A stretch of 64,000 nucleotides of DNA from Azospirillum oryzae (GCF_900177515.1 NZ_FXAK01000007.1:372001-436000), one strand, 5' to 3'. Numbered from the stretch's first letter, positions 35,620 to 43,622 are shown. Notes: a model not told the origin generated them from the letters alone. Program-made: numbers and translations.

Positions 35620-36510
35620 ATGGCACAGAATTACAAGGACGAGCTGTCCGGCGTCGAGACCACCGGCCACGAGTGGGATGGACTGCGCGAACTGAACAAT
35701 CCGCTGCCCAAGTGGTGGCTGTATCTCTTCTACGTCTGCATCGCCTGGGCGATGGTGTACTACGTGTTCTACCCGGCCTGGCCGCTGGGCAAGACCTACA
35801 CGAAGGGCATCCTCGGCTATTCCCAGCGCGAGGAGCTGGACACCAAGCTGGCGGAAGCGAAGGCCGGCCAGGCCAAGTACCTGACCGCCATCGCCGCCAA
35901 GTCGGTCGACGAAATCCAGAAGGACAAGGACCTGCTGGGCTTCGCGATGGCCGGCGGCCGGTCGTACTTCAACGAGAACTGCGCCGCCTGCCACGGCGCC
36001 GGCGGCCAGGGTGCCAAGGGCTTCCCGACGCTGGCCGACGACGTGTGGCTGTGGGGCGGTGCCTCGGCCGACATCTACAAGACCATCCAGCACGGCATCC
36101 GCTCGGATGACGGCGAAACCCGTGGCGTGCCGAATGTCGGCATGACCGCCTTCGGCAAGGACGGCATCCTCACCCGCGATCAGATCGATCAGGTGACGGA
36201 CTATGTCCTGTCGCTGAACGGCAAGCCTGCCGACGCGGGCAAGGCCGAAAAGGGCAAGACCGTCTATGACGAGAACTGCGCCGCCTGCCACGGCGACGCG
36301 GCCCAGGGTGCGGTTGCCGCCGGTCTCGACGGCATTGGCGCTCCTCCGCTGAAACAGGCCAACTGGCTCTACGGCGGCGACAAGGCGACGCTGATGGACA
36401 CGGTGACCAACGGCCGCGCCGGCGTGATGCCGGCCTGGTCCAAGCGCCTGGACGACGCGACGATCAAGTCGCTGGCCGTCTACGTCCACAACCTGGGCGG
36501 CGGCAAGTAA
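35620..36510 (+). CDS. ccoP: cbb3-type cytochrome c oxidase subunit III (diheme cytochrome c)
   Basis: A 296-residue subunit. An N-terminal segment with HEWDGLRELNNPLPKWW leads to a membrane helix (LYLFYVCIAWAMVYYVFY). Two heme c sites follow: CAACHGAGGQG near residue 125 and CAACHGDAAQG near residue 222, each with downstream Met ligands (NVGMTAFG, GVMPAWS). It receives electrons from soluble or membrane cytochromes. A terminator follows, so the oxidase genes and the assembly genes may be separate transcripts. Confidence 0.97.
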   Translation: MAQNYKDELSGVETTGHEWDGLRELNNPLPKWWLYLFYVCIAWAMVYYVFYPAWPLGKTYTKGILGYSQREELDTKLAEAKAGQAKYLTAIAAKSVDEIQKDKDLLGFAMAGGRSYFNENCAACHGAGGQGAKGFPTLADDVWLWGGASADIYKTIQHGIRSDDGETRGVPNVGMTAFGKDGILTRDQIDQVTDYVLSLNGKPADAGKAEKGKTVYDENCAACHGDAAQGAVAAGLDGIGAPPLKQANWLYGGDKATLMDTVTNGRAGVMPAWSKRLDDATIKSLAVYVHNLGGGK

Positions 36511-36546
36511 GCCGTCGGTCCCGGGAGCAGGTTCGGAACCGACCGG

Positions 36547-36581
36547 AAGGGCGTCGGGGAGGTCTCTCCCCGGCGCCTTTT
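36547..36581 (+). terminator. rho-independent terminator after ccoP
   Basis: A 15-bp stem (36547-36561 with 36566-36580, two G-T pairs) with a GTCT loop runs into TTTT. It may lower expression of fixH-ccoI-ccoS relative to the oxidase. Confidence 0.8.
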
Positions 36582-36630
36582 CTCATGCGCGACCGGCGGC
36601 CGGCCGGCGGTTTCGTTAACTTCCTGTCAT

Positions 36631-36644
36631 TTGATCCATCGCAA
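36631..36644. promoter_or_regulatory. weak Fnr-like site upstream of fixH
   Basis: TTGATCCATCGCAA has one perfect half-site and a poor second one (CGCAA against ATCAA), 110 bases before fixH. It is suggestive only because of the context. The 243-base gap from ccoP holds no ccoG or other gene. Confidence 0.3.
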
Positions 36645-36753
36645 TGTACCTGCGGCAATCGGTCGCCATAGTGCCTCCCGACCGGCCACACACATCGTCG
36701 ATCAAACGCCGCCGATCGAAAGCAGCCGACCAGTCGAAGGGCAGCCAGCGACC

Positions 36754-37284
36754 ATGAGCATCAGCACCGCCACCGGAAACCGTCCCGTCTCCCCGAAGCC
36801 TGGAAAGGCATCGCGCCAGCCGGGATGGTACATCCCCTGGATCTTCGTCGGCGTCTTCATGATCGTCATGGCGGTGAACGGGGTCATGGTCCATTTCGCG
36901 ATGTCGAGCTGGACCGGGGTGGAGACCGAGAACCACTTCATCAAGGGGCTCGGCTACAACAACGACCTCGCCGGCGCCCGCGCCCAGGCGGAGCGCGGCT
37001 GGCAGGTCGAGCCGCAATTCACCAGCACCGAGCCGCGCAAGGCCGTGGTCGCCATCACCGCCCGCGACAAGCAGGGCCAGGTCCTGAAGGACGCCACCGT
37101 CACCGTGACGATGATCCGCCCGACCGCGGAGGGGCACGACAAGAGCCTGACGCTGCCCTATCTGGGCGAGGGCCGCTATGGCGCCCCGGTGGAGCTGGAT
37201 CTGGAGGGCCAGTGGGACATGCGCTTCGTCATCACCCACGCCACCGGCGACTATCAGGACCAGAAGCGCGTCTGGGTGCAGTGA
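36754..37284 (+). CDS. fixH: FixH/CcoH, cbb3 oxidase assembly protein
   Basis: A 176-residue protein. It has a polar N-terminus, one membrane helix (WYIPWIFVGVFMIVMAVNGVMV) and a periplasmic beta-rich domain with MSSWTGVETENHFIKG and YNNDLAGARAQ, the usual FixH features. The C-terminal WDMRFVITHATGDYQDQKR also fits. FixH helps assemble the cbb3 complex, possibly with CcoI. ccoI follows after 45 bases. The partner ccoG, normally just upstream, is missing. Confidence 0.93.
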   Translation: MSISTATGNRPVSPKPGKASRQPGWYIPWIFVGVFMIVMAVNGVMVHFAMSSWTGVETENHFIKGLGYNNDLAGARAQAERGWQVEPQFTSTEPRKAVVAITARDKQGQVLKDATVTVTMIRPTAEGHDKSLTLPYLGEGRYGAPVELDLEGQWDMRFVITHATGDYQDQKRVWVQ

Positions 37285-37329
37285 CGGCGGCGACACCGCC
37301 GCGACCGGGACAGCCAGGGTGACCTTGAG

Positions 37330-39861
37330 ATGACCGTCTGCCTCCATTGCGGACAAGAGCTGGGCGAAGGCGCGCAGAATGGGACGACTGCCGGTGCTTT
37401 GGCCGCCGGTGCCATGACCGCCGGTGACGGCGCTGGGCCCTTCTGCTGCACCGGCTGCGCCGCCGCCTACGACCTCGTCCGCGGGCTGGGGCTGGAGCGC
37501 TATTACGAGCGCCGCAGCGTCGATCCCACCGCCCGGCCGCTGCGCCCCGACGAGACCCCGGCCGCCGATTACGAGCCGCATGCGCGCGAGGAGTCCGACG
37601 GCAGCCGCAGCCTGCACCTGATGGTCGACGGCATGCAGTGCGCGGCCTGCGTCTGGCTGATCGAATCGGCGCTCAGCCGCCAGCCGGGCATCGGTCAGGC
37701 CCGCATGAACATGACCACGCGCCGGCTGACCGTGCGCTGGAACCCCAAGGAGACCGACGCCAACGCGGTGGTCGGCACCGTGGCGCAGCTGGGATACCGC
37801 GCCGTGCCCTTCGACCCGGAGCGGCTGGGCGGCGCCCAGGCGAAGAGCGAGAAGGAACTGCTGCGCGCCATGGCGGTGGCGGGCTTCGCCATGGGCAACG
37901 TCATGCTGCTGTCGGTGTCGGTCTGGGCCGGCCACAGCCAGGGCATGGGCACCGCCACCCGCGACCTGATGCATTGGATTTCGGCGCTGGTCTGCATGCC
38001 GGCCATCGCCTATGCGCTGCGTCCCTTCGCGCGCTCGGCGCTATCGGCACTGCGCCACGGCCGCACCAACATGGACGTGCCGATCACCATCGGCGTCCTG
38101 CTCGCCACCGGCATGAGCCTGTTCGAGACGATCCACAGCGGCGAGCACGCCTATTTCGACGGCGCGGTGATGCTGCTGTTCTTCCTGCTGATCGGCCGCT
38201 ATCTCGACCAGCGGGCGCGCGGCCGGGCACGCTCGGCGGCGGAGCAACTGCTGGGCCTGCGCGCCAACGCCGTCACCGTCCTGAACGCGGACGGCACCAG
38301 CGCCGTGGTGGCGCCGGAGCAGGTCGTCCCCGGAACCACCATCCTGGTCGCGGCCGGCGAGCGCATTCCCGTCGACGGCCGGGTGTCCGACGGCGTGTCG
38401 GACCTCGACACCGCGCTGATCACCGGCGAGACGGTGCCCGGCACCGCGCGGCCGGGCGACCAGGTCTTCGCCGGCACCCTGAACCTGACCGCGCCGCTGC
38501 GCCTGACCGTCACCGCCGTGGGGGAGGGCACGCTGCTGGCCGAGATCGTCCGGCTGATGGAGGTGGCGGAGCAGGGCCGCGCCAAATACGTCGCCATCGC
38601 CGACCGGGTGTCGCGCCTCTACGCCCCCGTCGTGCATCTGACCGCGCTGACCACCTTCGCCGCCTGGATGCTGCTGGGCGGGGTGGTGTGGCAGGACGCG
38701 CTGATGAACGCCATCGCCGTGCTGATCATCACCTGCCCCTGCGCGCTGGCGCTGGCCGTGCCGGTGGTGCAGGTGATCGCCAGCGGCCGGCTGATGCGCC
38801 AGGGCACCCTGCTGAAAAGCCCGACAGCGCTGGAACGGCTCGCCACCATCGACACGGTGGTGTTCGACAAGACCGGGACTTTGACCGAGGGGCGGCCGGT
38901 GCCGCAACTGGACGGGCTGGCGGCGGAGGATCTGGCGCTGGCCGCCTCGCTCGCCGCGGCCAGCCGCCATCCGCTGGCCCGCGCACTGGCCGCAGTCGCA
39001 CCGGAGGTGCCGGTGGCCGCGGGCGTGCGCGAAATCGCCGGCGCCGGCCTGTCCCTGCAGACGGCGGACGGCGAGGTGCGGCTGGGCAGCCGCCGCTTCA
39101 CCGGCGCGCCGGCGGAGGCCGAGGACGCCGCCGGTCCGGAGCTGTGGCTCGCCCGTCCGGGCGAGGAGCCGCGCCGGATCGTCTTCCTCGACGCCCCGCG
39201 CCCGGATGCCGCCGCGGTGGTGGCGGCGCTGAAGGCGCGTGGTCTGGAGGTGAAGCTGCTGTCGGGCGACCGCCGGGGTGCGGTGGCGGCGGTGGCGGAG
39301 CGGCTGGGCATCGCCGACTGGCGGGCCGAGCAGACGCCGGGCGACAAGACCGCGGCGCTGGCCGAGCTGGCCGCAGAGGGCCGCAGCGTGCTGATGGTCG
39401 GCGACGGGCTGAACGACGCGCCGGCGCTGGCCGCCGCCGCGGTGTCGATGTCGCCCTCCACCGCGGTGGATGTCAGCCAGACCGCCGCCGACGTGGTGTT
39501 CCAGGGCCGCCTGCTGCGCCCGATCGTCGAGACGCTGGAGGTTTCCCGCCGCTCCGGCCGGCTGGTGAAGCAGAATTTCGGCATCGCGCTGGTGTATAAC
39601 CTGTGCGCCGTGCCGCTCGCGATGGGGGGGCTGCTGACGCCGCTGCTGGCGGCGCTGGCCATGTCGTCCTCGTCGCTGATCGTCATTCTCAACGCGCTGC
39701 GGCTGGCCCGCGGCGCCGTCGTCAAGGATCTTCCCCTGCGGGACATCGCCGCGCGGGAAGCGTCGGGTAAGGATTCGGGTGATGGACGAGCTTCTCTATC
39801 TGATCGCGATCGCGCTCAGCCTGGGCGGTCTGGGGCTGGCGGCCTTTCTGTGGGCGCTTAA
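37330..39861 (+). CDS. ccoI: copper P1B-type ATPase for cbb3 oxidase assembly
   Basis: An 843-residue membrane pump. The N-terminus has Cys motifs CLHCGQE and FCCTGC, as in FixI/CcoI proteins, then a metal-binding domain with MQCAACVWLIE. About eight membrane helices include the copper motif TCPCALALAVP. The actuator site is LITGETVPG, the phosphorylation site VFDKTGTLTEG and the hinge VGDGLNDAPAL. It exports copper to the oxidase CuB site. The 3' end overlaps ccoS by 80 bases in another frame, an unusually long overlap that gives an extra Arg/Ser/Asp-rich tail of about 27 residues. Confidence 0.95.
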   Translation: MTVCLHCGQELGEGAQNGTTAGALAAGAMTAGDGAGPFCCTGCAAAYDLVRGLGLERYYERRSVDPTARPLRPDETPAADYEPHAREESDGSRSLHLMVDGMQCAACVWLIESALSRQPGIGQARMNMTTRRLTVRWNPKETDANAVVGTVAQLGYRAVPFDPERLGGAQAKSEKELLRAMAVAGFAMGNVMLLSVSVWAGHSQGMGTATRDLMHWISALVCMPAIAYALRPFARSALSALRHGRTNMDVPITIGVLLATGMSLFETIHSGEHAYFDGAVMLLFFLLIGRYLDQRARGRARSAAEQLLGLRANAVTVLNADGTSAVVAPEQVVPGTTILVAAGERIPVDGRVSDGVSDLDTALITGETVPGTARPGDQVFAGTLNLTAPLRLTVTAVGEGTLLAEIVRLMEVAEQGRAKYVAIADRVSRLYAPVVHLTALTTFAAWMLLGGVVWQDALMNAIAVLIITCPCALALAVPVVQVIASGRLMRQGTLLKSPTALERLATIDTVVFDKTGTLTEGRPVPQLDGLAAEDLALAASLAAASRHPLARALAAVAPEVPVAAGVREIAGAGLSLQTADGEVRLGSRRFTGAPAEAEDAAGPELWLARPGEEPRRIVFLDAPRPDAAAVVAALKARGLEVKLLSGDRRGAVAAVAERLGIADWRAEQTPGDKTAALAELAAEGRSVLMVGDGLNDAPALAAAAVSMSPSTAVDVSQTAADVVFQGRLLRPIVETLEVSRRSGRLVKQNFGIALVYNLCAVPLAMGGLLTPLLAALAMSSSSLIVILNALRLARGAVVKDLPLRDIAAREASGKDSGDGRASLSDRDRAQPGRSGAGGLSVGA

Positions 39862-39985
39862 GTCCGGCCAATTCGACGATCTGGACGGAGCGGCCCACCG
39901 CGTGCTGTTCGACGACGATCTGCCGCCGCCCGCCCGCGCCGGACATGAACCGGCCAAGCCGGCGGAGGCCGCGCGCGGGCAATAG
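39782..39985 (+). CDS. ccoS: cbb3-type oxidase assembly protein CcoS
   Basis: A 67-residue protein. It starts MDELLYLIAIALSLGGLGLAAFLWALKSGQ (read as two blocks), one membrane helix, and continues QFDDLDGAAHRVLFDD, the CcoS signature. A Pro/Ala-rich tail follows. It is needed to fit heme and copper into CcoN. AAGGA lies 8 bases before the ATG; an adjacent GTG would add one residue. The start lies inside ccoI. Confidence 0.93.
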   Translation: MDELLYLIAIALSLGGLGLAAFLWALKSGQFDDLDGAAHRVLFDDDLPPPARAGHEPAKPAEAARGQ

Positions 39986-40092
39986 CCCCAGGTCCGATAT
40001 GGGCAATGAAAGGGTTGTATGCGTGCGAGGTTGCGATTCTCTGCGATTGCCACCAATATGGGCGCATGCGGAATGAAAGGCTGGGCTCCTCC

Positions 40093-40830
40093 ATGCCACC
40101 CTTCGATATGGTCCGCGCTCGCGACAAGAGCGCTGCGACGGAAATGAATCCTTGCGGGGCCTGTCCCGTGCGCAGCCTGACGGTGTGCGCCGCGCTGGAA
40201 CCGGAGGAATTGCGCCGTCTCGCCGACATTCTGCAGAATGTGCGCATCGATGCCGGCCATACCCTGTTCGCCGAGGGCGACGCCGCCGACGCGCTCTACA
40301 ACGTCACGTCGGGCACGGTGAAGCTTTACAAGCTGCTGCCGGACGGGCGCCGCCAGATCACCGGCTTCCTGGTGACCGGCGATTTCCTGGGGCTGGCCGT
40401 CAACGACAGCTATGCCTACACCGCCGAGTCGGTGACCAGCGCCTCGCTCTGCCGCTTTCCGCGCAAGAAGATCGACGCGTTGCTGGAGGAATTCCCCAAG
40501 ATGCAGCGGCGCCTGTTCTCCATGGCGTCGAACGAGCTGGCCGCCGCGCAGGATCAGATGCTTCTGCTCGGCCGCAAGACGGCGAAGGAGAAGATCTGCT
40601 CCTTCCTGCTGATGCTGTCGCAGCGCGCCGCCCGCCGCGGCCACAAGGAAAACCCGGTCTTCGTGCCGATGAGCCGCGCCGACATCGCCGACTATCTCGG
40701 CCTGACCACCGAAACCGTCAGCCGCACCTTCACCCAACTGAAGACCGCCGGGGTGATCTCGCTGCAGGAAGGCAACAAGGTCCTGATCGCCGACCTCGAC
40801 GCGATGTACGATCTGGCCGAAGGGGCGTGA
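40093..40830 (+). CDS. Fnr/FnrN-type oxygen-responsive transcription regulator
   Basis: A Crp/Fnr regulator of about 245 residues. Four cysteines for an oxygen-labile 4Fe-4S cluster are present: Cys21, Cys24 and Cys32 (CGACPVRSLTVC, spacing CX2CX7C as in FnrN/FixK-type Fnr proteins) and Cys120 (ASLCRFPRKK). The cyclic-nucleotide-like barrel spans about 45-125, then a dimer helix and an HTH with LTTETVSRTFTQL. The E-x-x-S-R pattern predicts binding to TTGAT-N4-ATCAA. Sites of that type sit before hemA and ccoN. Start choice is loose: ATGs at 40006, 40069, 40093 and 40108 are all possible, none with a strong site; all keep the cysteines. No Fnr box precedes it, so autoregulation is not seen. 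Confidence 0.92.
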   Translation: MPPFDMVRARDKSAATEMNPCGACPVRSLTVCAALEPEELRRLADILQNVRIDAGHTLFAEGDAADALYNVTSGTVKLYKLLPDGRRQITGFLVTGDFLGLAVNDSYAYTAESVTSASLCRFPRKKIDALLEEFPKMQRRLFSMASNELAAAQDQMLLLGRKTAKEKICSFLLMLSQRAARRGHKENPVFVPMSRADIADYLGLTTETVSRTFTQLKTAGVISLQEGNKVLIADLDAMYDLAEGA

Positions 40831-40873
40831 GGCACGCACCTTCGCGGGGTGCGGGCGTGTTCGACAATTTTTC

Positions 40874-41005
40874 CACGGATGTCACGGATTTAAACACGGA
40901 TGTCACGGATGTTCTTCCGCAAGGCCTTGGTCTTCCGAAGAGCATCCGCCTTGGCGAGTCATGAAAAAATCCGTGTAATCCGTGTATAAATACGTGACAT
41001 CCGTG
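40874..41005. repeat. long inverted repeat built from CACGGAT units
   Basis: The left arm (40874-40910) holds CACGGATGTCACGGAT twice, separated by TTAAA. The right arm (40969-41005) is its reverse complement at 33 of 37 positions. The arms enclose 58 bases. The element fills the 226-base gap between the convergent fnr-like and ctaA genes. The 21-base period of the units is two helical turns. It is not a CRISPR: no spacers of usable length. Confidence 0.8.
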
Positions 41006-41056
41006 TAGATCTTGCAAGGCATCTCTGCGCGCCGGCAAGAATACAGCCAGCGCGCG

Positions 41057-42130
41057 TTACTCCCTACCGATCGGCCGCAGTTCGAACAGCAGCCACACCA
41101 GCATCGACACCACGAGGATCGCGCCGGCCTGATGGGCGGCGGCGATGGGGATCCACACCACGGTCAGCAGCGTGGCGATGCCCATGGCGATCTGCAGCAG
41201 GACCATGGCGCCCGAGGCCAGCGCGGCGCGGCCGGCGCGGCCGGGCAGGCGGGCGTTCAGGACGCGGGCGGCCAGCACCAGCACCACCACCCCGGTCAGG
41301 ATCGCCAGCACGCGGTGGATCAGCTGGATCGCCGCGGTGTTCTCGAACGGGTTGATCCACCAGGGGGTCAGCGTGTCGACCTCCGGCGGGATCCAGTGGC
41401 CGGCCATCAGCGGGAAGGTGTTATAGGCGAAGCCGGCGTCCGATCCGGCGACGAAGGCGCCCCAGACGATGGTGACGGCGACCAGCCCCATCGCCCAGCG
41501 GGCGTGGCGGCGCAACGGCGCCGATTCCGGCCGCCAGCCGGCCAGCGGCAGCGGATCGAGCAGGCCCAGCGCGGTGCGCAGCAGCAGGGCATAGATCAGG
41601 ATCGCGGTGCTGAGATGCAGGGCCAGCCGGTAATGGCTGACGTTCGGCGAATCGACCAGCCCGCTCTTCACCATGAACCAGCCGATGCCGCCCTGCAGCC
41701 CGCCCAGCAGGAACAGCCCGGCCAGCTTCGGCCAAAGCTCCGCCGAGATGCGGCCCTGCATCCAGAAGCGTAGGAAGGGGATCAGGAAGACGAAGCCGAT
41801 CAGCTGGCCCCACAGCCGGTGGAACCACTCCCACCAGAAGATCGACTGGAAGCCGGCCAGATCCATGTGGCTGTTGTAGATGCGGAATTCCGGCGTCGCC
41901 TTGTACAGGTCGAAGACGCGGTTCCATTCCGCCGAGGACAGCGGCGGCAGGATGCCGATCAGCGGCTTCCATTCCACCATCGACAGGCCGGATTCCGTCA
42001 GCCGGGTGATGGCGCCGATCACGGCCATGGCCAGCACCATGGCGGCGCAGATCAGAAGCCAGACGGCGATGGGCCGGTTCGGGTTGGGTGACGTGGGGGC
42101 GGCGAAGCTGTCGGAGGCGAAGGCGGTCAA
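41057..42130 (-). CDS. ctaA: heme A synthase
   Basis: A 357-residue inner-membrane enzyme (COX15/CtaA type 2) that oxidises the C8 methyl of heme O to the formyl of heme A for aa3 oxidases. Eight membrane helices. Heme ligand His lie in WEWFHRLWGQ, LALHLSTAIL, QLIHRVLA and IAAAHQAGA. ITRLTESGLSMVEWKPLIG and GALVAG-type GAFVAGSDAGFAYNTFPLM are family blocks. No ATG precedes the first helix; I use the TTG at 42130 with CGGA about 9 bases upstream. The long upstream open frame runs antisense to the lysozyme gene and is not real. Confidence 0.9.
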   Translation of the reverse strand: MTAFASDSFAAPTSPNPNRPIAVWLLICAAMVLAMAVIGAITRLTESGLSMVEWKPLIGILPPLSSAEWNRVFDLYKATPEFRIYNSHMDLAGFQSIFWWEWFHRLWGQLIGFVFLIPFLRFWMQGRISAELWPKLAGLFLLGGLQGGIGWFMVKSGLVDSPNVSHYRLALHLSTAILIYALLLRTALGLLDPLPLAGWRPESAPLRRHARWAMGLVAVTIVWGAFVAGSDAGFAYNTFPLMAGHWIPPEVDTLTPWWINPFENTAAIQLIHRVLAILTGVVVLVLAARVLNARLPGRAGRAALASGAMVLLQIAMGIATLLTVVWIPIAAAHQAGAILVVSMLVWLLFELRPIGRE

Positions 42131-42243
42131 GGCGGCATTCCGGAGCGCGGCGGTGGGATGTTCGCCAATGTGGTGCGAACATCCCGTCGCGTCAAATTTC
42201 TCGTGTCCGGCGCCTCTTACCCTGTGCGTGCCGGGAGAGTGGA

Positions 42244-42738
42244 TCAGGCGGTGCCGTCGGCGGTGGTCACGCCGGCCTGGGGTTGGGCGGTCTGGCCCTG
42301 GAACAACGCCTCTTCCGCCGCTCGGCGGGCGACGAGGCCGGCCAGCTTGGTCGGCTTGCCGTTCACCGTGGCATAGACCCAGCGGCCGAACTGGTCGGCG
42401 GCCCCGGCGTAGTCGCCGGCATTCAGCAGCTTCAGCAGGGTCGAGCTTTGCAGGCTGCCGGCGCCGAGGTTGAAGACGAAGGAGGACAGGGCGCCACGCT
42501 GGTCGTCGTTCAGCGCCACCTTCACCAGCCCGTCGACGCGGCCCGCCGCCTCGGTCAGGTCGGCGGCGAGAAAGGCGTCGGCCTGCTCCGCGGTGATGGT
42601 CTGGCCCATCTTCACCCCGGCGGTGTGGCCGTAGCCGATGGTGGGAACGCCGGCCGGGCAGAGATAGGCATTGAGGTACAGGCCTTCGAAATGCTTCACG
42701 AGATCGACCGCGGCTTGGCAGACCGGCTTGGTGGTCAT
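42244..42738 (-). CDS. phage-type lysozyme (GH24)
   Basis: A 164-residue muramidase of the T4/P22 lysozyme family. DLVKHFEGLYLNAYLCPAG (Glu18 catalytic) and VPTIGYGHTAGVKMGQTIT (Thr33) are clear; the spacing is Glu-8-Cys-5-Thr. The usual Asp between them is Cys27, a variant known in this family. The C-terminal half has LSSFVFNLGAGSLQSSTLLKLLN and GLVARRAAEEALF. It has no signal peptide or SAR helix, so release would need a holin or lysis. GGAG lies 10 bases before the ATG at 42738. No other phage gene is recognised nearby, so it is a remnant or a domesticated gene. Confidence 0.88.
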   Translation of the reverse strand: MTTKPVCQAAVDLVKHFEGLYLNAYLCPAGVPTIGYGHTAGVKMGQTITAEQADAFLAADLTEAAGRVDGLVKVALNDDQRGALSSFVFNLGAGSLQSSTLLKLLNAGDYAGAADQFGRWVYATVNGKPTKLAGLVARRAAEEALFQGQTAQPQAGVTTADGTA

Positions 42739-42883
42739 GGATGGGAACTCCCGGTTGGCGCGCCGGGCGGACACCCTCCGCCCGCAACGGGAGCGATCCT
42801 ATTCGAGATGCGCGCGCAACGGGAAGGATTGAATGCAAATTGTCGCAATTCGCCGCACGCTGGCCGGACGGGCTGCCGAAGCG

Positions 42884-43033
42884 TCAGGGCGTCAGCGTCT
42901 GCGCGGCGCCGAACAGCACGAACAGGGCGAACAGCAGCGCGAACAGCCCGGCGATGGTGGTGATCTCCAGCAGCGCTTCCACCAGCCGGCCCTCGCGAGT
43001 CCGCCAGTCCGCCGCCTTCCTCTTGGCCGCCAT
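42884..43033 (-). CDS. small single-helix membrane protein
   Basis: A 49-residue protein: a basic N-terminus (MAAKRKAADWRTREGR), then one long hydrophobic helix (ALLEITTIAGLFALLFALFVLFGA) and a short tail. A GGGGAGGGG stretch precedes the ATG. It lies 145 bases upstream of the lysozyme gene on the same strand, so a holin-like role is possible but unproven. Existence as a gene is moderately supported by the ribosome site and composition. Confidence 0.5.
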   Translation of the reverse strand: MAAKRKAADWRTREGRLVEALLEITTIAGLFALLFALFVLFGAAQTLTP

Positions 43034-43054
43034 CATCCCCTCCCCCTCTGCAGT

Positions 43055-43088
43055 CCCGGTATTCGCTAAAATTTTAGTGAATACCGGG
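43055..43088. promoter_or_regulatory. 34-bp near-perfect palindrome
   Basis: CCCGGTATTCgCTAAAA and TTTTAGtGAATACCGGG abut with no loop; 16 of 17 positions pair. It is 22 bases upstream of the small membrane-protein start and 69 bases beyond the end of usg. An AT-rich core with no loop suits a protein-binding site better than a terminator. Confidence 0.55.
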
Positions 43089-43156
43089 GGGGGTGATGCT
43101 GTGACGGCGGTCACAGGAGGCGGAAGAGTGCCGGCCGGGATCAGTGCCCGGCGGAC

Positions 43157-43420
43157 TCAGTGAAGGCGGAAATCGGCGGCGGCGTGGCGAAGCTCGCCGG
43201 GGGTGATCAGGGTCTGGCTCGCCAGCCGCACCGAGTGCAGCTTGCCGTCCAGAGTGCGCTGCCAGAAATCGAGGAAGCGGTGCAGCACCGGATAGTCCGG
43301 CGCCCGGTCCAGTTCCTGCCACAGGTAGCACTGCAGCAGGCCGGGATGATCCGGCATATGGTAGAGAATCTCGGCGGTGGTCAGGCGGAAATCGCGGAGC
43401 TGGAGGCTGAGATCGGCCAT
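43157..43420 (-). CDS. usg: Usg family protein
   Basis: An 87-residue protein. FRLTTAEILYHMPDHPGLLQCYLWQELD and FLDFWQRTLDGKLHSVRLAS (given as blocks of 20 or less in reading) match the Usg family, conserved across alphaproteobacteria and once proposed to be linked to phosphoribosylanthranilate isomerase. Here trpF is 25 kb away, so that link is not supported by position. GGGAG lies 8 bases before the ATG at 43420. Confidence 0.85.
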   Translation of the reverse strand: MADLSLQLRDFRLTTAEILYHMPDHPGLLQCYLWQELDRAPDYPVLHRFLDFWQRTLDGKLHSVRLASQTLITPGELRHAAADFRLH

Positions 43421-43533
43421 GCGCGGACTCCCATGCTGAGGGTGGAACGGCCGGAAGCTTCGTGACCGTTTGAAGAAATCTTGCCTGCGCACGGTTCGTG
43501 GTGCAACGGGGTAAATTCATATTTCTCAATGTG

Positions 43534-43560
43534 TTAGCAGCATCGCCCTGTGAGTGCTGC
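43534..43560. promoter_or_regulatory. degenerate CIRCE-like element
   Basis: TTAGCAGCA-N9-GAGTGCTGC has the exact 9-base spacer of CIRCE and matches its half-sites at 6/9 and 7/9. It lies 63 bases upstream of the main CIRCE. Confidence 0.4.
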
Positions 43561-43622
43561 CGGCATTTGCGCCAAATTCCGAAACGAGCCTCTTGAATCC
43601 CCAAAGCGCTTGGATTAGCTGT

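Noticed and set aside
33205..36489. 1094-codon open frame antisense to ccoNOQP
   Set aside because: Composition (His, Asp, Arg, Gln-rich) is that of a codon-bias shadow, and the other strand encodes clear oxidase subunits.
40874..41005. CRISPR array
   Set aside because: The units repeat but are separated by only a few bases and are mirrored; no spacers and no cas genes.
42131..42838. N-terminal extension of the ctaA frame
   Set aside because: It runs in another frame through the lysozyme gene on the same strand; heme A synthase of normal length begins near 42130.
42244..43033. prophage region
   Set aside because: Only a lysozyme and a possible small membrane protein are present; no integrase, capsid, tail or attachment repeats seen.
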